Shown piece by piece: positions 34,701 through 45,209 of a stretch of DNA of 64,000 bases (positions are counted from its first letter, which is position 1; each line of letters begins with the position of its first letter). Location: contig CAMZMU010000059.1 in the NCBI GenBank assembly GCA_947311845.1, positions 37,499,226 to 37,563,225 on the forward strand, read 5' to 3'. A program made the position numbers and the translations under genes. Origin of the DNA: Poa pratensis (lineage: Eukaryota > Streptophyta > Magnoliopsida > Poales > Poaceae). The notes under the pieces were generated by a model. The model was not told the origin of the DNA. It saw only the letters and a list, made by a program, of their open reading frames with translations, and ran no database searches.

Positions 34701-37700
34701 ATTACATATTTTATGATTTAATTATGATGGATAAATAGCATAGTCAAATATAGTTTATTTGAAAAAAAAAACAGATGGAGTACCGAAATCTGAACACATT
34801 CACCGCAAAATGGAAAGAGATACTACTCCGTGAGGACGTAGAAAAAAGGAATTTTAGCTACTCTCTTTCGGTCGGGCTTGTAGGGCTTGCACGTCTTTCT
34901 AGATCATCAATTCGACCAATGTAACATGTCTTGTATAACATAAAAATATACCGTTAGAAAATATAACATCTAATTTTACATTGTATATGTTTTATAATAT
35001 ATAACCCATGCTATATTGGTCAAATTGACGATATAGCGACATGTGCATGACCTATAAACCCGAACGGAAGGAGTAGTAAGAATCATTTATATATAAATGA
35101 AGCCTTCAACAGCCACACACCAAATGAATGATTATTCCAATAAGATCCGACGACTTGAAATAATGAATTCCACGTAGTACGTAGCAGCTGTCCCAGTGTG
35201 CCCGCCGGGTCGATCGCCCCCACTCAACATCAAAGCATGTCAAGTCCACATGCTAGCTAGGTCGTTAGTTAGGTACTGGTAGTACTGTAGTACCCCTAAC
35301 CTAGCTAGACCAGCGCTGTTCTCGTTGAACAGGATGACAGTGCCATGCATGCATGTACAGTGTACTCGAGACCAGACCAGCCATTAATAATGGTCTCTTG
35401 CATTGCACCTTTCTGTGCATCTCGCTCCACATGCATATGCACGTCGATCGACTGACCCTAAACTGACGGCTAAGTGCATAACCATGTCCAGTTCTAGGTG
35501 ACTGGATCAGTTGCAGTTCGATCGCAATCGGGGAATCCCGATATTTTTGTTTACAAGTCACTACTGGATCTGAACCATTGCCTAGGCTAGGTATATACTC
35601 CCAATGGGTATATATGGCCGGCTCTGGCACATGCGCTTCATGGTTGCATTAAGCATATGCTTGCATATGCACCTTCCCAATGGGTATATATGTGTCGGTT
35701 CATGGTGGTTGCTTCTGCTTGCCTATCTAGCTGGCCAGAAGTGTCTGTCTAGTTGTACTAGCTAGCGACTTCTCCGTACGATGATCGATCATACATGCAA
35801 ACCATGCCTGACCAGCTAATTAGTTGGCTTTCAATTGACGTGTGAACTTTGCTTAAGCTTGTGAAAACGAAAATTAAAGCCGTCCGATGCCACTGTATGT
35901 AGTAAGAGTAGTACCGTTAAGGTCCTCCAGAGTCCAAACCACATTGCGCCCTAAACTTTCTTCGATCGCCTGTCGAGTACACTGTCCCGACGAGAAAGCA
36001 CTGGATTGGCCAATACCAAATGTTATATGTTAACGGGGAGTGAAGACACAGCGTGAACTTGTAAAGTCGGCTGTGTTGGGGAGGTGTTTGTCGCCGTCAA
36101 GAAACTTAGTACGGTGGATCATGGAATCTTCCAACGACTGGGGCTGCAAGATTCCCTCTCCTGATCAAGGTTCTAGCTAATGCTAGTAGTTAGGAATTGC
36201 TACTCTACTCTACGCTTCTTTGATTGAAGAATCCTCTCCACTCTCCTGGAGAGATAGAGGGAGAATCTTCTACGGAACACTCCACTAAATATCAATTAAT
36301 TCGATCGAGAATCTAAGCTCTCGCCGGAATTTTGTAGGCGTGCCGGTCAATAGCTTGCTAGGTTGGTTGTTGGTCACTATATATCCCGTAGACAAACGTA
36401 CACATCGCATTCCTGACACACTTACATTCTACTACGTGCATGTATTTACGTTGGTTGGCCGATGCCCACTGAGCTAAAAAAAATCTCTCGCGACATGATT
36501 TTTCCGCCGAACAAGCAGAGTGGGCTCTGCCCGTAGTATGTTACATTAAACCGCTCGACGCACCAGGAAATAACGGCCCGGCGGAATAGCTGCACCGGAC
36601 CGCAAACGAGCCGACAAACGTAGGCCCAGTACAAACGGACTGAAACTTCTGAGGCCCAAAAGCACTTTCATGTTCGTTTCTTTTGTTTCTGAGGCCCGCA
36701 AATAAAAAACTGACGATCTTTCCACGTTGTCGTCGTGTTCGTGTTGTGGTGCAGGTGACACGTACCTGTACTGGCTGCGGCAGCGGCCGGCGCTGTACGT
36801 GACGGACCCGGAGCTGATCCGGGAGATCGGGCGGTGCGTCTCGCTGGACATGGGCAAGCCCACGTACCTGCAGAAGGGCCAGGAGCCGCTCTTCGGCGCC
36901 GGCGTCCTCAAGACCAACGGCGCCTGCTGGGCGCGCCAGCGCAAGGTCATCGCGCCCGAGTTCTACATGGCCAAGGTCAGGGCCATGTTGCCGCTCATGG
37001 TGGAGGCCGCGCAGTCGCTGCTACGATCCTGGGAGGCCGCCGTGAATGATGGGGGCGGTGTCGCGGCGGTGGACGTCGACGCCGACATCAGGAGCTTCTC
37101 CTTCGACGTCATCTCCCGGGCATGCTTCGGGACGGACCACTCGAGGGGCAGGGAGATCTTCCTCCGGCTCAGGGCGCTGTCCGGGCTCATGTCCGAGCCC
37201 AGCGTCATCTTCGCCATCCCCTCGCTCAGGTATCTGCCGACTGCCAAGAACCGGAGGATCTGGAGGCTCACGCAGGAGATCCGGGCGCTGATCCTGGAGC
37301 TGGCTAGGGAGCGCCTCATGGCGGCGACGACGACACAACGCGACTTCCTGGGCTCCATCATCGAGAGCAGCGGCGACCAGCCGCGGCCGGACGACTTCGT
37401 GGTGGACAACTGCAAGAACATCTTCTTCGCCGGGCACGAGACGAGCGCGGTCACCGCCACCTGGTGCCTCATGCTGCTCGCCGCGCACCCGGAGTGGCAG
37501 GAGCAGGCGCGCGCCGAGGTCCTCGAAGTCTGCGGGGGAGCCGCGTCGGCGCCGGACTTCGACATGGTCTCCAGGATGAAGACGCTGGGCATGGTGGTGC
37601 AGGAGACGCTGCGGCTCTTCCCGCCATCGTCGTTCGTGGTGCGGGAGACGTTCCGTGACATGCGCTGGGCCGGCTGCACGCGCCCAAGGGCACCTACCTC

Positions 37701-38036
37701 TTCGTGCCGGTCTCCGCCGTGCACCACGACGCCGCGTCCTGGGGCCCCACGTCGCGCCGGTTCGACCCGGGGAGGTTCAAGGACGGCGTGGCGGCGGCGT
37801 GCAAGCACCCGCAGGCGGCGTTCATGCCGTTCGGCCTCGGCGCGCGCACCTGCCTCGGCCAGAACCTCGCCATCGTCGAGGTCAAGACGCTCCTCGCCGT
37901 CATCCTTGCGCGGTTCGATTTCGCGCTCTCGACGGACTACAGGCACTCACCGACGTTCCGGTTCATCATCGAGCCGGAGTTCGGGCTGCGCCTCCTCATG
38001 CGCCGTGTTGGCACAACACAGGACGGCTGCAATTGA
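31774..38036 (+). CDS. CYP714-like cytochrome P450, two exons, 1-bp frameshift in exon 2
   Basis: Exon 1 is 31774-32089 and exon 2 is 36755-38036 (donor GGTATG, acceptor TGGTGCAG; phase-1 join giving AYG-DTYLYW). The corrected product is about 532 aa. It has an N-terminal membrane anchor (about residues 10-32, SLSLVLVGSAVAVAYLCVAA), the I-helix AGHETS (331-336), the K-helix ETLR (389-392) and the heme loop FGLGARTCLG with Cys472. Spacing, DGPPPSSFWTGNL and the one-long-intron structure suggest the CYP714 family, ER-bound hydroxylases or epoxidases that act on gibberellins in several members. Near 37664 one C is missing (CATGCGCTGGG), so the frame is lost before the heme loop. Correction restores MRLGRLHAPKGTYLFVPVS. 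Either this allele is dead or the base is a sequence error. An alternative upstream or downstream ATG (31789) is possible. Confidence 0.88.
33405..33660. mobile_element. Stowaway-type MITE, 256 bp
   Basis: Left terminus CTCCCTCTGTCCCAAATTAC and right terminus GTAATTTGGGACAGAGTGAG are inverted. TA duplications lie at 33403-33404 and 33661-33662. An inner inverted pair built on AGTTTG(T/A)AAACTTTGAC strengthens the hairpin. It lies in the P450 intron. Confidence 0.93.
34861..35073. mobile_element. Stowaway-like MITE, 213 bp
   Basis: Ends CTCTCTTTCGGTCGGGCTTGTAGG and the inverted CCTATAAACCCGAACGGAAGGAG, with TA at 34859-34860 and 35074-35075. It lies in the P450 intron. Confidence 0.85.
35595..35725. 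repeat. Imperfect tandem duplication of about 80 bp
   Basis: CCCAATGGGTATATATG occurs at 35600 and 35678, each followed by a CATGGTGGTTGC-like segment. It lies in the P450 intron. Confidence 0.75.
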
Positions 38037-38791
38037 TACATACATATGCTTTCTTGAAGGATCATCTGGATCGAATTGGGGCTTGGTCAAGTCCAACGAG
38101 TAGTTAGCTAGCACATGAATGAAAAGGTGAAAAGAAGGTTACGAAACAAGAAATGGAAATCAAAACGTAGCATGATTATACTCGTACGATATATGAATTT
38201 GTCAGTACGTAATACTCCATACATGAATTAACTGATGGGTTCCGTTTGTTACATCTAAACATCGATCTGAACGAGCCAACAACAGACTGATGTGCGTCTG
38301 TTTTTTGAAAAGAACAAAATAAAGAGTGAATTCCACTTTTTATCCTCTAGTTATGCATTTGTGACACTAACTACCCCATCTAACGAAAAATCGTCAAAAT
38401 TATCCATTTAAAAAACTTTAGACTCGTGTTTTCTGATGTGTTTCTGTTGGGCAAGGTGTGAGGTGATGATTGAGCCTAAAAAATAACAGGAAAATGACAA
38501 CGAATTGAATAGATGGTGAAGAGAATGTTGAACATTATCGTCGATGCCGCCCTCCGAATTTTACATATTTTGACACACCACATAGTACTAAGATGCCGTT
38601 CTATTCTAACGAAACATATGGAATTCCCAAATGGTGTAAACCCTTATTCAGAATTTAATATAAGACGTATTTCTAATTTTGTTTTACTAAATGGGGTAAT
38701 ATGTGTCACAAATGCACAACTGTAAAAAGTGGAATTAACTCCAAAATAAACGAAAATAGTCACTTTTCCTCTTCGACTATTAGCCCATGGT

Positions 38792-39002
38792 ACTTATTTT
38801 GGCGAGCAGTGCTATAGTACGATATTTCCTGCCCGATTTTCATACGACGCGCACTCATGCATGCATCACATATGCAGTGGATGGCTTCCTTGTCCCGGCA
38901 GTAGAGGAATAAAACAATCAGATTTAGCCACGTCTGTGTCGTACGAAAATCGGACATTATATTATATAATACGTGAGGCACTTTCGTAGTTTGGCTCCTC
39001 GG
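38792..39002. mobile_element. Inverted-repeat insertion present only in flank copy 1
   Basis: Between GGTAC and CTAAAATGCACAAC, copy 1 has about 200 bp that copy 2 lacks. The insert contains inverted arms around GCCCGATTTTCATACGAC (38831) and GTCGTACGAAAATCGGAC (38938). This suggests a MITE-like element. The exact ends and TSD could not be fixed. Confidence 0.5.
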
Positions 39003-39375
39003 CTAAAATGCACAACACCTCAACTTTAGGAGCTGCGATATGTGACGACCGTCTAAAAACACGGGGAAATCTGACGCCCGGAGGGCCATATGATCCGATC
39101 GAAGATTGCGATCCCTAGCCCATCTGATTTTTAGATAGGAGACCTCTACCTGCAACATTTTCTATGTGATTGCAACATTGCAGTATTTTTTTTAAAATAT
39201 TTTGGCCGAGCAATAAAACGCCTTAAAACACCAAACACAACCATGAAACAAAATTTTGTGTTTATGCAACAAATCCTTTGGCCAAAGCAAATTGCGAAGG
39301 AAACAACATATCACACCAATGCAGCATGAGCTTGCCAAGGTTCTCTGAGGGGCAAAATGCAATATTTGTGGGTTC

Positions 39376-39378
<3 letters not shown>

Positions 39379-39408
<30 letters not shown>
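39379..39408. repeat. Poly-G run of about 30 bp in a duplicated cassette
   Basis: A run of G lies in a context (GGGTTCTTGG...CACAAAAACCTCCTAACAAAA...GCATGTGTCATAATCCTGG) that recurs at 40230-40330. Glycine- or proline-rich frames across it are artefacts. Confidence 0.9.
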
Positions 39409-39410
<2 letters not shown>

Positions 39411-39829
39411 ACAAAAACCTCCTAACAAAAGTTGTCACAAAAAAAAATCATCCGCATGTGTCATAATCCTGGGGGGTCGGGGCAGTGGCCCCCTGTCATA
39501 CATAAAGCCCCGCTATTGGACGCCAATGCTTGCAATTGTGAATTAAACTTGCAAGATTGTGGTAGATGCCTAGAATAGTCGCAAATTGTAACACATCTGG
39601 ATGCATCAAATCACACATGCGCGTGTCACATGTCGAAACCGATGTATGGAGAGTCAAAAAACTAGACCATTAACTTTTCACAACAAAAATTGGGAGATCA
39701 AGTTTGCCAATACGGGCACAACGGCGCCAAATCCCGCCGTGATCCTCAAACGACTGATAGAATTTTTCCAGGAACTGTAATCTTTGCAGATGCCTTGTAG
39801 AAGTGTAACAAGATCCCAGTTTATAAGGG

Positions 39830-40165
39830 CCTTCCAGCGACGGGAGTTGGAGTATTTATCATGAATGAAGCTGTAGCAAATCGGTGCTCCATCATGATCC
39901 AGGCGGCAACATCACTTGCATTGTCAGTATTTCAGGCGGAAGCTAAAGCAGTTCTGATGGCGGCAACGGTCACGCATCATCTGAATATCAACAGCCAACA
40001 GTCCTTACAGATAATCAAGCGCTGCAAAAAGTTACAGCAAACAGGCAAACTGCACCATCAGCTCATTCGATGGGATTCAAGAGAAGTTTTAGCAAGCTTA
40101 TTTCTACTCTGCTCCAGATCCTCGGCTCAGGTGTACTAGGTTCATATGTTCAAATAACCCAGAAT
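39830..40165 (+). pseudogene. LINE-associated RNase H-like remnant
   Basis: The frame GVGVFIMNEAVANRCSIMIQ, then AATSLALSVFQAEAKAVLMA, is the start of an RNase H-like (RVT_3) domain as found at the C terminus of plant LINE ORF2 (GYGVFI...QAATSxASSxxQAEAxAxLLA). After a frameshift, DNQALQ-like sequence follows near 40010. The catalytic acidic residues are only partly recoverable. It lies directly before a P450 3' fragment. Confidence 0.6.
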
Positions 40166-40680
40166 ACACTCCTCGCCGTCATCCTCACGCGGTTCGCCTT
40201 CGCGCTCTCGCCGGACTACAGGCAATATATTTGGGTTCTTGGGGAAGGGGGGGGGGGGGGGGGGGCCAACACAAAAAAACCTCCTAACAAAAAAATTATC
40301 GGCATGTGTCATAATCCTGGAGGGGCAGTGCCCCCCCCCCCCCCCCCGTGCCGGTCTCCGCCGTGCACCACGACGCCGCGTCCTGGGGCCCGACGTCGCG
40401 CCGGTTCGACCCTGGGAGGTTCAAGGACGGCGTGGCGGCCGCGTGCAAGCACCCGCAGGCGGCGTTCATGTCGTTCGGCCTCGGCGCGCGCACCTGCCTC
40501 GGCCAGAACCTCGCAATCGTTTAGGTCAAGACGCTCCTCGCCGTCATCCTCGCGTGGTTCGCCTTCGCGCTCTCGCCAGACAACAGGCACTCACCGACGT
40601 TCCGGTTCATCATCAAGCCGGAGTTCGGGCTACGCCTCCTCATGCGCCGTGTTGGCACAACACAGGACGGCCTCAATTGA
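40166..40680 (+). pseudogene. Duplicated 3' fragments of the P450, with a stop codon
   Basis: 40348-40680 repeats the last ~330 bp of the P450 coding sequence: SAVHHDAASWGPTSRRFDPG, the heme loop FGLGARTCLGQNLA, then IV followed by TAG at 40522-40524 where the first copy has GAG. A shorter piece at 40166-40224 repeats LLAVIL-RFAFALSPDYRQ, which belongs downstream of the heme loop. The pieces are therefore in reverse order and separated by a cassette with a G-run and a C-run. No promoter, anchor or I-helix is present, so it is non-functional. Confidence 0.9.
40225..40347. repeat. G-run/C-run cassette inserted in the P450 fragment
   Basis: About 17 G (40248-40264) and 17 C (40331-40347) bound some 65 bp that also occur at 39410-39475. 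The two runs can pair as a perfect G:C stem. Confidence 0.8.
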
Positions 40681-40854
40681 TACATATGCTTCTTGAAGGA
40701 TCATCTGGATGGAATCTGGGCTTGGTCAAGTCCAATGAGTAATTAGCTAGCATATGAAAAGGAGAAAAAAGATTATGAAACAAGAAATGGACATCAAAAC
40801 GTAGCATGATTATACCCGTATAAGAGCATTTGTCACTAAGTAATACATGAATGA

Positions 40855-41912
40855 GTTACCGCCGGCGGACGAAAATCAGCTACCGCTGGCGAACAGGCGC
40901 CCGCCAGCGATGCATACGCCAGTGGTAGTTGTTACCGCTGGCGGGCGGGCCATCCGCCAGCGGTAAGGGTGGTTACCGCTGACGGACACGCTGAGGAGCG
41001 CCAGCGGTAGGGAAGATAGCGCTGGCGGGCACCAACGTCCGCCAGCGGTAGGTGATCAAGCCCGCCAGCAGTAGTTGCGCGCTGGTTTGGCTACGTACGC
41101 CAGCGGTAGGCCTCCTCGTCCGCCAGCGGTATAATTTCGCGGTATACGTTTTTTTCCTAGAAAATCGTATTCCAGCAGTATATTCAACATAAATACAATA
41201 TATTCAGGTACAGTTGACCAGAACAAAATAAATATAAACAATTCCACATACAAATGACCAAATTGTTGGTTCATCATATGCATTACAAACCATAATAGTC
41301 AAGTGACCAAAAGTTGTCATACACGAATACATCTCGATAGTCATACACGAAAGTTTTCCAAACCAAATAATGTCATCTAAACCACAATCACATACGAGAG
41401 AATGACAATGACGATGAGCAAGAAGGGGATCACGATGAAGTTGGACTTCATTCAGTTCTTCCTCTCTTCCGCAAGCAGGTGGTTCAAGTACCTAGGTTCC
41501 GCCTCTGCTTTACTCTTGTAGCCCTTGTAGTTGTTGCTCTTGAACTTGTTCACTTGCTTCAGACAGTCTTCCCACTGATCATAAACTCCTAGAACCCTAC
41601 CTTCATACACCACGTACCACTTCTTCATCTCTGTGTACACAAGACACAGATAAAAGTATTAGGCAAAGAAAAATAAGAGTTGTAAGGAAAAAGATGTGTG
41701 TACACAAGACAGAAGACAATGATGCCTCGTACTTAGAAGTGACACAAACAAGACGCAGATAAGTTATTAGGTAAAGAAAAGTAAGAGTTATTAGGATAAA
41801 AATAAAACAAAATTAATGACACAATATTTAGGTCATATTTAGGCAAAGATAAAGCAAGAGTTATAAGAAATACCAAAGCAAATGGAAATGATTAGGATTT
41901 GTGCCTCATATG
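40855..41912. mobile_element. CACTA-like insertion with TACCGCTGGCGG repeats
   Basis: The first 300 bp contain about a dozen CCGCTGGCGG/CCGCCAGCGG units in both orientations, often as short inverted pairs. This is the look of CACTA subterminal repeats in grasses. Further in lies a minus-strand frame with an RNase H1-N/Cauli_VI-like domain (41452-41640). It interrupts the second copy of the P450 flank. The bordering sequence (ACCCGTA..AGAGCATTTGT...ACATGAATGAGTTA) is present on both sides, so the flanking duplication is about 45 bp rather than 3 bp. A CACTA terminus is not visible. Confidence 0.6.
41452..41640 (-). pseudogene. Transposon protein fragment with RNase H1 N-terminal (viroplasmin-like) domain
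   Basis: The 62-aa frame reads KKWYVVYEGRVLGVYDQWED, CLKQVNKFKSNNYKGYKSKA and EAEPRYLNHL. W-Y-V-V-x-x-G-R...G-V-Y...W-x-x-C...Q-V...F...Y-K-G-Y is the signature of the Cauli_VI/RNase H1 N-terminal domain, which binds RNA-DNA hybrids and is often found in grass CACTA proteins. It is not evidence of a virus. It is bordered by likely splice sites, so it may be one exon of the transposon gene. Confidence 0.65.
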
Positions 41913-42880
41913 AGTTAATACCCGTACGAGAGCATTTGTACGAGTACATGAATGAGTTAACTGATGGGTTCTGTTTGTTACATCTAAACATCGATCTGAA
42001 CGAACCAACAACATCAACGAAAAGGGTCATTTTTCGTCTTCAACAATTAGCCCAGTAGCGGAGATAGATCCAAAAGTGTGGCAGAATGAACAGATATTAT
42101 GCAAAATTATATAATGTATGCACAATTACACATATGTACTATGCAAAATATGCGAATTTAGGTGTGGCAGAAGCCAGACCTTGCAAGATAGTTAGCTACG
42201 CCACTGAATTAACCGATGGTACCTTCCCTTCTCTAAAATGCACAACACTTAAACTTTTAGGACTGCCCAACGCCTAAACCTTGTCAAAAAATATGAGAAA
42301 ACCTCTACTTGACGTCTGATTAGATTCAAGATCGTGATCCCTAACCCATCTGATTTTTAAGATAGGAAACCTCTGCTTGCAACATTTTCAATATGTTCGC
42401 AATATCACAGCATTTTCCCAAGTTTTTTGTGCCAAAAACGTGCAAAAAAAAAGGCCGCAACATATCTAACGCACCCATGCAATATAATTTTGTTTGTATG
42501 CACTATGCAACATTTCTCCATAGGCCACGGAAATGTGGAAGAATAAACATACTATCCAACATGGAGGCCAACGCTTGTAACATCATGAAAAAACTAACAA
42601 CATTGTGGTAGACACCTACAAAAGTTTCAACACGTAACTTGGTGGATGCAAAAGAAAATCACACGTGCTTGCAGCATGTCGAAACGATATATGCAGCATC
42701 AGAAAACTACACCAGCAAACTTTACAACAAAACGTTGGGAGTCGAGTTTGCCAATTTGGGAGCAACATCGCAAAATCTGACTCGCCCATGACTCGTCGGG
42801 GCCATATGTGGCAACCATGCATCACTCTCCCGCAAAAATCCTCTCATTTCACCCACATTGGTGGTGCAAGCTCGAAATCC
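41913..42880. repeat. 3' flank of the P450, copy 2 continued
   Basis: Continuation of the duplicated flank: TTAACTGATGGGTTCTG, GTTACATCTAAACATCGATC, GAACGAACCAACAAC, then CTAAAATGCACAACACTTAA and CCCATCTGATTTTTA. Divergence from copy 1 increases downstream. Confidence 0.8.
42053..42206. mobile_element. hAT-type MITE, 154 bp
   Basis: Ends CAGTAGCGGAGATAG and inverted GCTACGCCACTG. The flanking 8-mers are AATTAGCC (42045-42052) and AATTAACC (42207-42214), one mismatch. Copy 1 of the flank (38777) has the uninterrupted ATTAGCCCATGG, so the insertion postdates the duplication. Confidence 0.82.
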
Positions 42881-44588
42881 ATTGTGAACTAGTTGTTGTT
42901 GCCAGTATCTCCAATCTTGGCCTCGGGTCAAAGTTGTAATAGCCAAAGTTGCCACTAATGGTTGTGTTTTAGGAGTGCAGGAGCAGCATTGTTCGTGGGC
43001 TACAAGTGCTTTCGCGGTGCACATTGAGCGAGTGGCAAAGAGAAAAATTATGAGAAAAAATGGATAGAGCGACATTATTTCCAAGTAATTTGTGTGGGTC
43101 AAAGGGGAGCATGTGGAAAGCGAGCAAGGTGGAGGAACCATCTTTCCAATCACCAGCAGATTTAAATCATTTACGAACTTCTAAAGTCGGGTAAAATTGG
43201 TATCTCATCCCCCTTAAATTAGTTTGATGGATGGCTAAGCTGTTTTTTGTACATGAATTGGTAACCTAGTCACCAAAAGAGTAATTCCGGTTACATGCTT
43301 TTAATTCTCCATTTTTCACAATTATGTTTCTTTCTCGCAGGATTTGATGATGCTTCCACTACGCAACAAGGATCGCAAAATCATCATCATCGCCCGCTCC
43401 CACTTGCTTTTAATTCTGGTTACATAGTTCAAAGCCTGCTCCCACTATGCAACAATGATCCCAAAATCATTATCATTGTCAATGATCTCATCCAAATCAT
43501 CCCAAATCATCATCTAACAACCAAGAGGAGTATTTCCATTGAATGATCATTGCAATGTCACTCATCCACAAGAATATTTCCAAAAAAAAACAACACATTT
43601 GTACCAAATAACACGAAAACAGAAGAATTTTTTTATTATTGAACAATTCGTCGAACACTCAGCGGGCTTCGACCTTCACATTGGTCGTGAGGCTCTGGGA
43701 GCATGGAAGAGAGAGGGCGACTGCCAAAAAGCAGGCAAGCACGTGGAGAGGACACGAGTGTGGGGAAGAGTACGTGGGCACATCGACGTCGGACGAAGCT
43801 CGTGTGGATGTGGGGAAGCCATGTGAGCACGGGCGCAAAGGCTCCGGGAGCTCCCGCCGATCCTCAAACGACAGAGATACAAGCAGCGGCGGTGCCAGGG
43901 AAAGCACATGAGTACGTGGGAGGGTCGGCCGATGATAGGAATGAGATGTTGTGGCCCTCCGCTCACGGTTGGCGGTGAGGGAGGCAAGTACATGGCGGCG
44001 GGGTCAGCACGTGCGGGAAAAGATCAGGCACGTTTTGACCTGCTAGATATCATAGCCGCTTGTATAAAATGGGCGGGAGCCACACATATTCAGCCCCAAA
44101 ACGCCATTAGGCAGCTCTCAGATTTTAGCAGGCTGGCCTATTTTAGGACGGCTAATAGAGATGCTCTCTTAGCCCATAGTTGGTGGAATAAAAAAAGGAA
44201 AAATCCACATAAAGCGTGACTAAGATACAATTTTAGTTTCAGAAAACTTCAGAAAGGAATGTTTTTTAAGAGAGCATTCGCCCATGAGCATGAGTCAGGT
44301 GTCGTGATTTCCTCTTAGCACGTCATCTCATGCCATAGGCATGTGGTTGAGTGAATGAACAGCAAGACAGGCAGATAGGCAAACTGGTCTCCCCTGTTTC
44401 TACTTTCTCACACTAAAAAAACACCTCTGGTTGGCATGTAAAAATCGCCATATGCCCATAGCAGGCTCGAGAGTGAAGATCGCGAGGGTTACAAGTCAGT
44501 GAGTGCAGCACATTCCAACACGATCACTGGGCCCATAACCGACTAGGATCAACACCACAATCCCGCCGGCAGCAAAAGCCTTATAGCA
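42881..44588. other. Intergenic, no gene recognised
   Basis: It includes a diverged internal duplication at 43300-43480 (CTTTTAATTCT, CACTA(C/T)GCAACAA) and a GC-rich patch at 43640-43990 with overlapping frames but no domain. A Harbinger-like right end (TTAGGACGGCTAATAGAGATGCTC) lies near 44146-44170. The sequence from about 44335 on is the duplicated LEA_2 promoter. Confidence 0.5.
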
Positions 44589-45209
44589 ATGTCCGAATCC
44601 GGTCACTACGCGCCGGCATCCCGCCGGAGCCGCCGCCGGCACGTCCTCATCTGCGCCAGCTTCACCGTGCTCGTCCTGCTCCTCCTTGCCGCCGCGGCCG
44701 CCATCGTCCTGCTCGCCGTCCTCCGCCCGCGCGAGCCCACCACGGAGCTCATCTCCGCGAACGCCACCGGCGCCGTCCCAGGCGTGGCGCTACCGGCCTT
44801 CTCCGTCCAGCTCAACCTGACCTTCCTCCTCGTGGTGCGCGTGCGCAACCCGAACCCGGCGTCGTTCCGCTACGGCGAGTCCGCCACGTCGCTCATCTAC
44901 CGGGACGCCCCCGTGGGCGGCGCCCTCGTCCCGGCAGGCACAGTGCCGAGCCGCGGCGCGACGACCGTGCGGCTGAACATGACGGTGCAGGCCGACAAGG
45001 TGGTGGCGGCGGCGGGGATCGGTGGACTGCTCGGGGACGTGCTAGCCGGCGAGATGGAGTTCGAGGCGAGGACGGAGGTTAAGGGACGGGTCACGTTCCT
45101 CGGGTTCGTCAAGCGGAACGCCGTGGCCAAGACCGTGTGCCGCATCGCCGTCGGCGTCCCCGGCGTCAAGGTTCGGCGCCAGGAGTGCCACAACGAGGCC
45201 AGGTTGTGA
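44589..45209 (+). CDS. LEA_2 / NDR1-HIN1-like (NHL) membrane protein
   Basis: Single exon, 206 aa, GC-rich as is usual for this family in grasses. The N terminus is Arg-rich (residues 12-17, RRSRRR), followed by one membrane segment (about 18-45, HVLICASFTVLVLLLLAAAA and on). An LEA14-type beta domain fills about 75-190, with LVVRVRNPNPASFRYGES and RLNMTVQADKV. NHL proteins are plasma- or inner-membrane anchored with the LEA domain outside, and some act in defence or stress responses. The role of this one is not predictable. The start is supported by the duplicated copy, which has the same ATG and leader. No TATA box is obvious. Confidence 0.85.
   Translation: MSESGHYAPASRRSRRRHVLICASFTVLVLLLLAAAAAIVLLAVLRPREPTTELISANATGAVPGVALPAFSVQLNLTFLLVVRVRNPNPASFRYGESATSLIYRDAPVGGALVPAGTVPSRGATTVRLNMTVQADKVVAAAGIGGLLGDVLAGEMEFEARTEVKGRVTFLGFVKRNAVAKTVCRIAVGVPGVKVRRQECHNEARL

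Larger units (their letters stand above)
32090..36754 (+). other. 4.7-kb intron of the P450 gene
   Basis: AT-rich, with GT...AG ends. It carries two intact Stowaway-type MITEs (33405-33660 and 34861-35073) and a small tandem duplication near 35600. No other gene is recognised in it. A single very long intron is known in rice CYP714D1 (EUI) as I recall, which fits the family. Confidence 0.75.
38037..39500. repeat. 3' flank of the P450, copy 1 of a tandem duplication
   Basis: From the stop codon on, this flank (TTGAAGGATCATCTGGAT, AACAAGAAATGG, CAAAACGTAGCATGATTATA, TAACTGATGGGTTC, GTTACATCTAAACATCGATCTGAACGA, then CCCATCTGATTTTTA) recurs at 40681-40855 and 41913-42880. The two copies carry different later insertions. 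Confidence 0.85.

Noticed and set aside
36963..37946. Long minus-strand open frame (327 aa) opposite P450 exon 2
   Set aside because: Shadow of a GC-rich coding exon; no domain, and the plus strand carries all P450 motifs.
39192..39466. Proline- or glycine-rich open frames across the poly-G run
   Set aside because: They are translations of a homopolymer; no other protein feature.
41452..41640. Viroplasmin-like domain as evidence of an integrated plant virus
   Set aside because: The same domain is the RNase H1 N-terminal domain and is common in grass CACTA proteins; no other viral gene is near.
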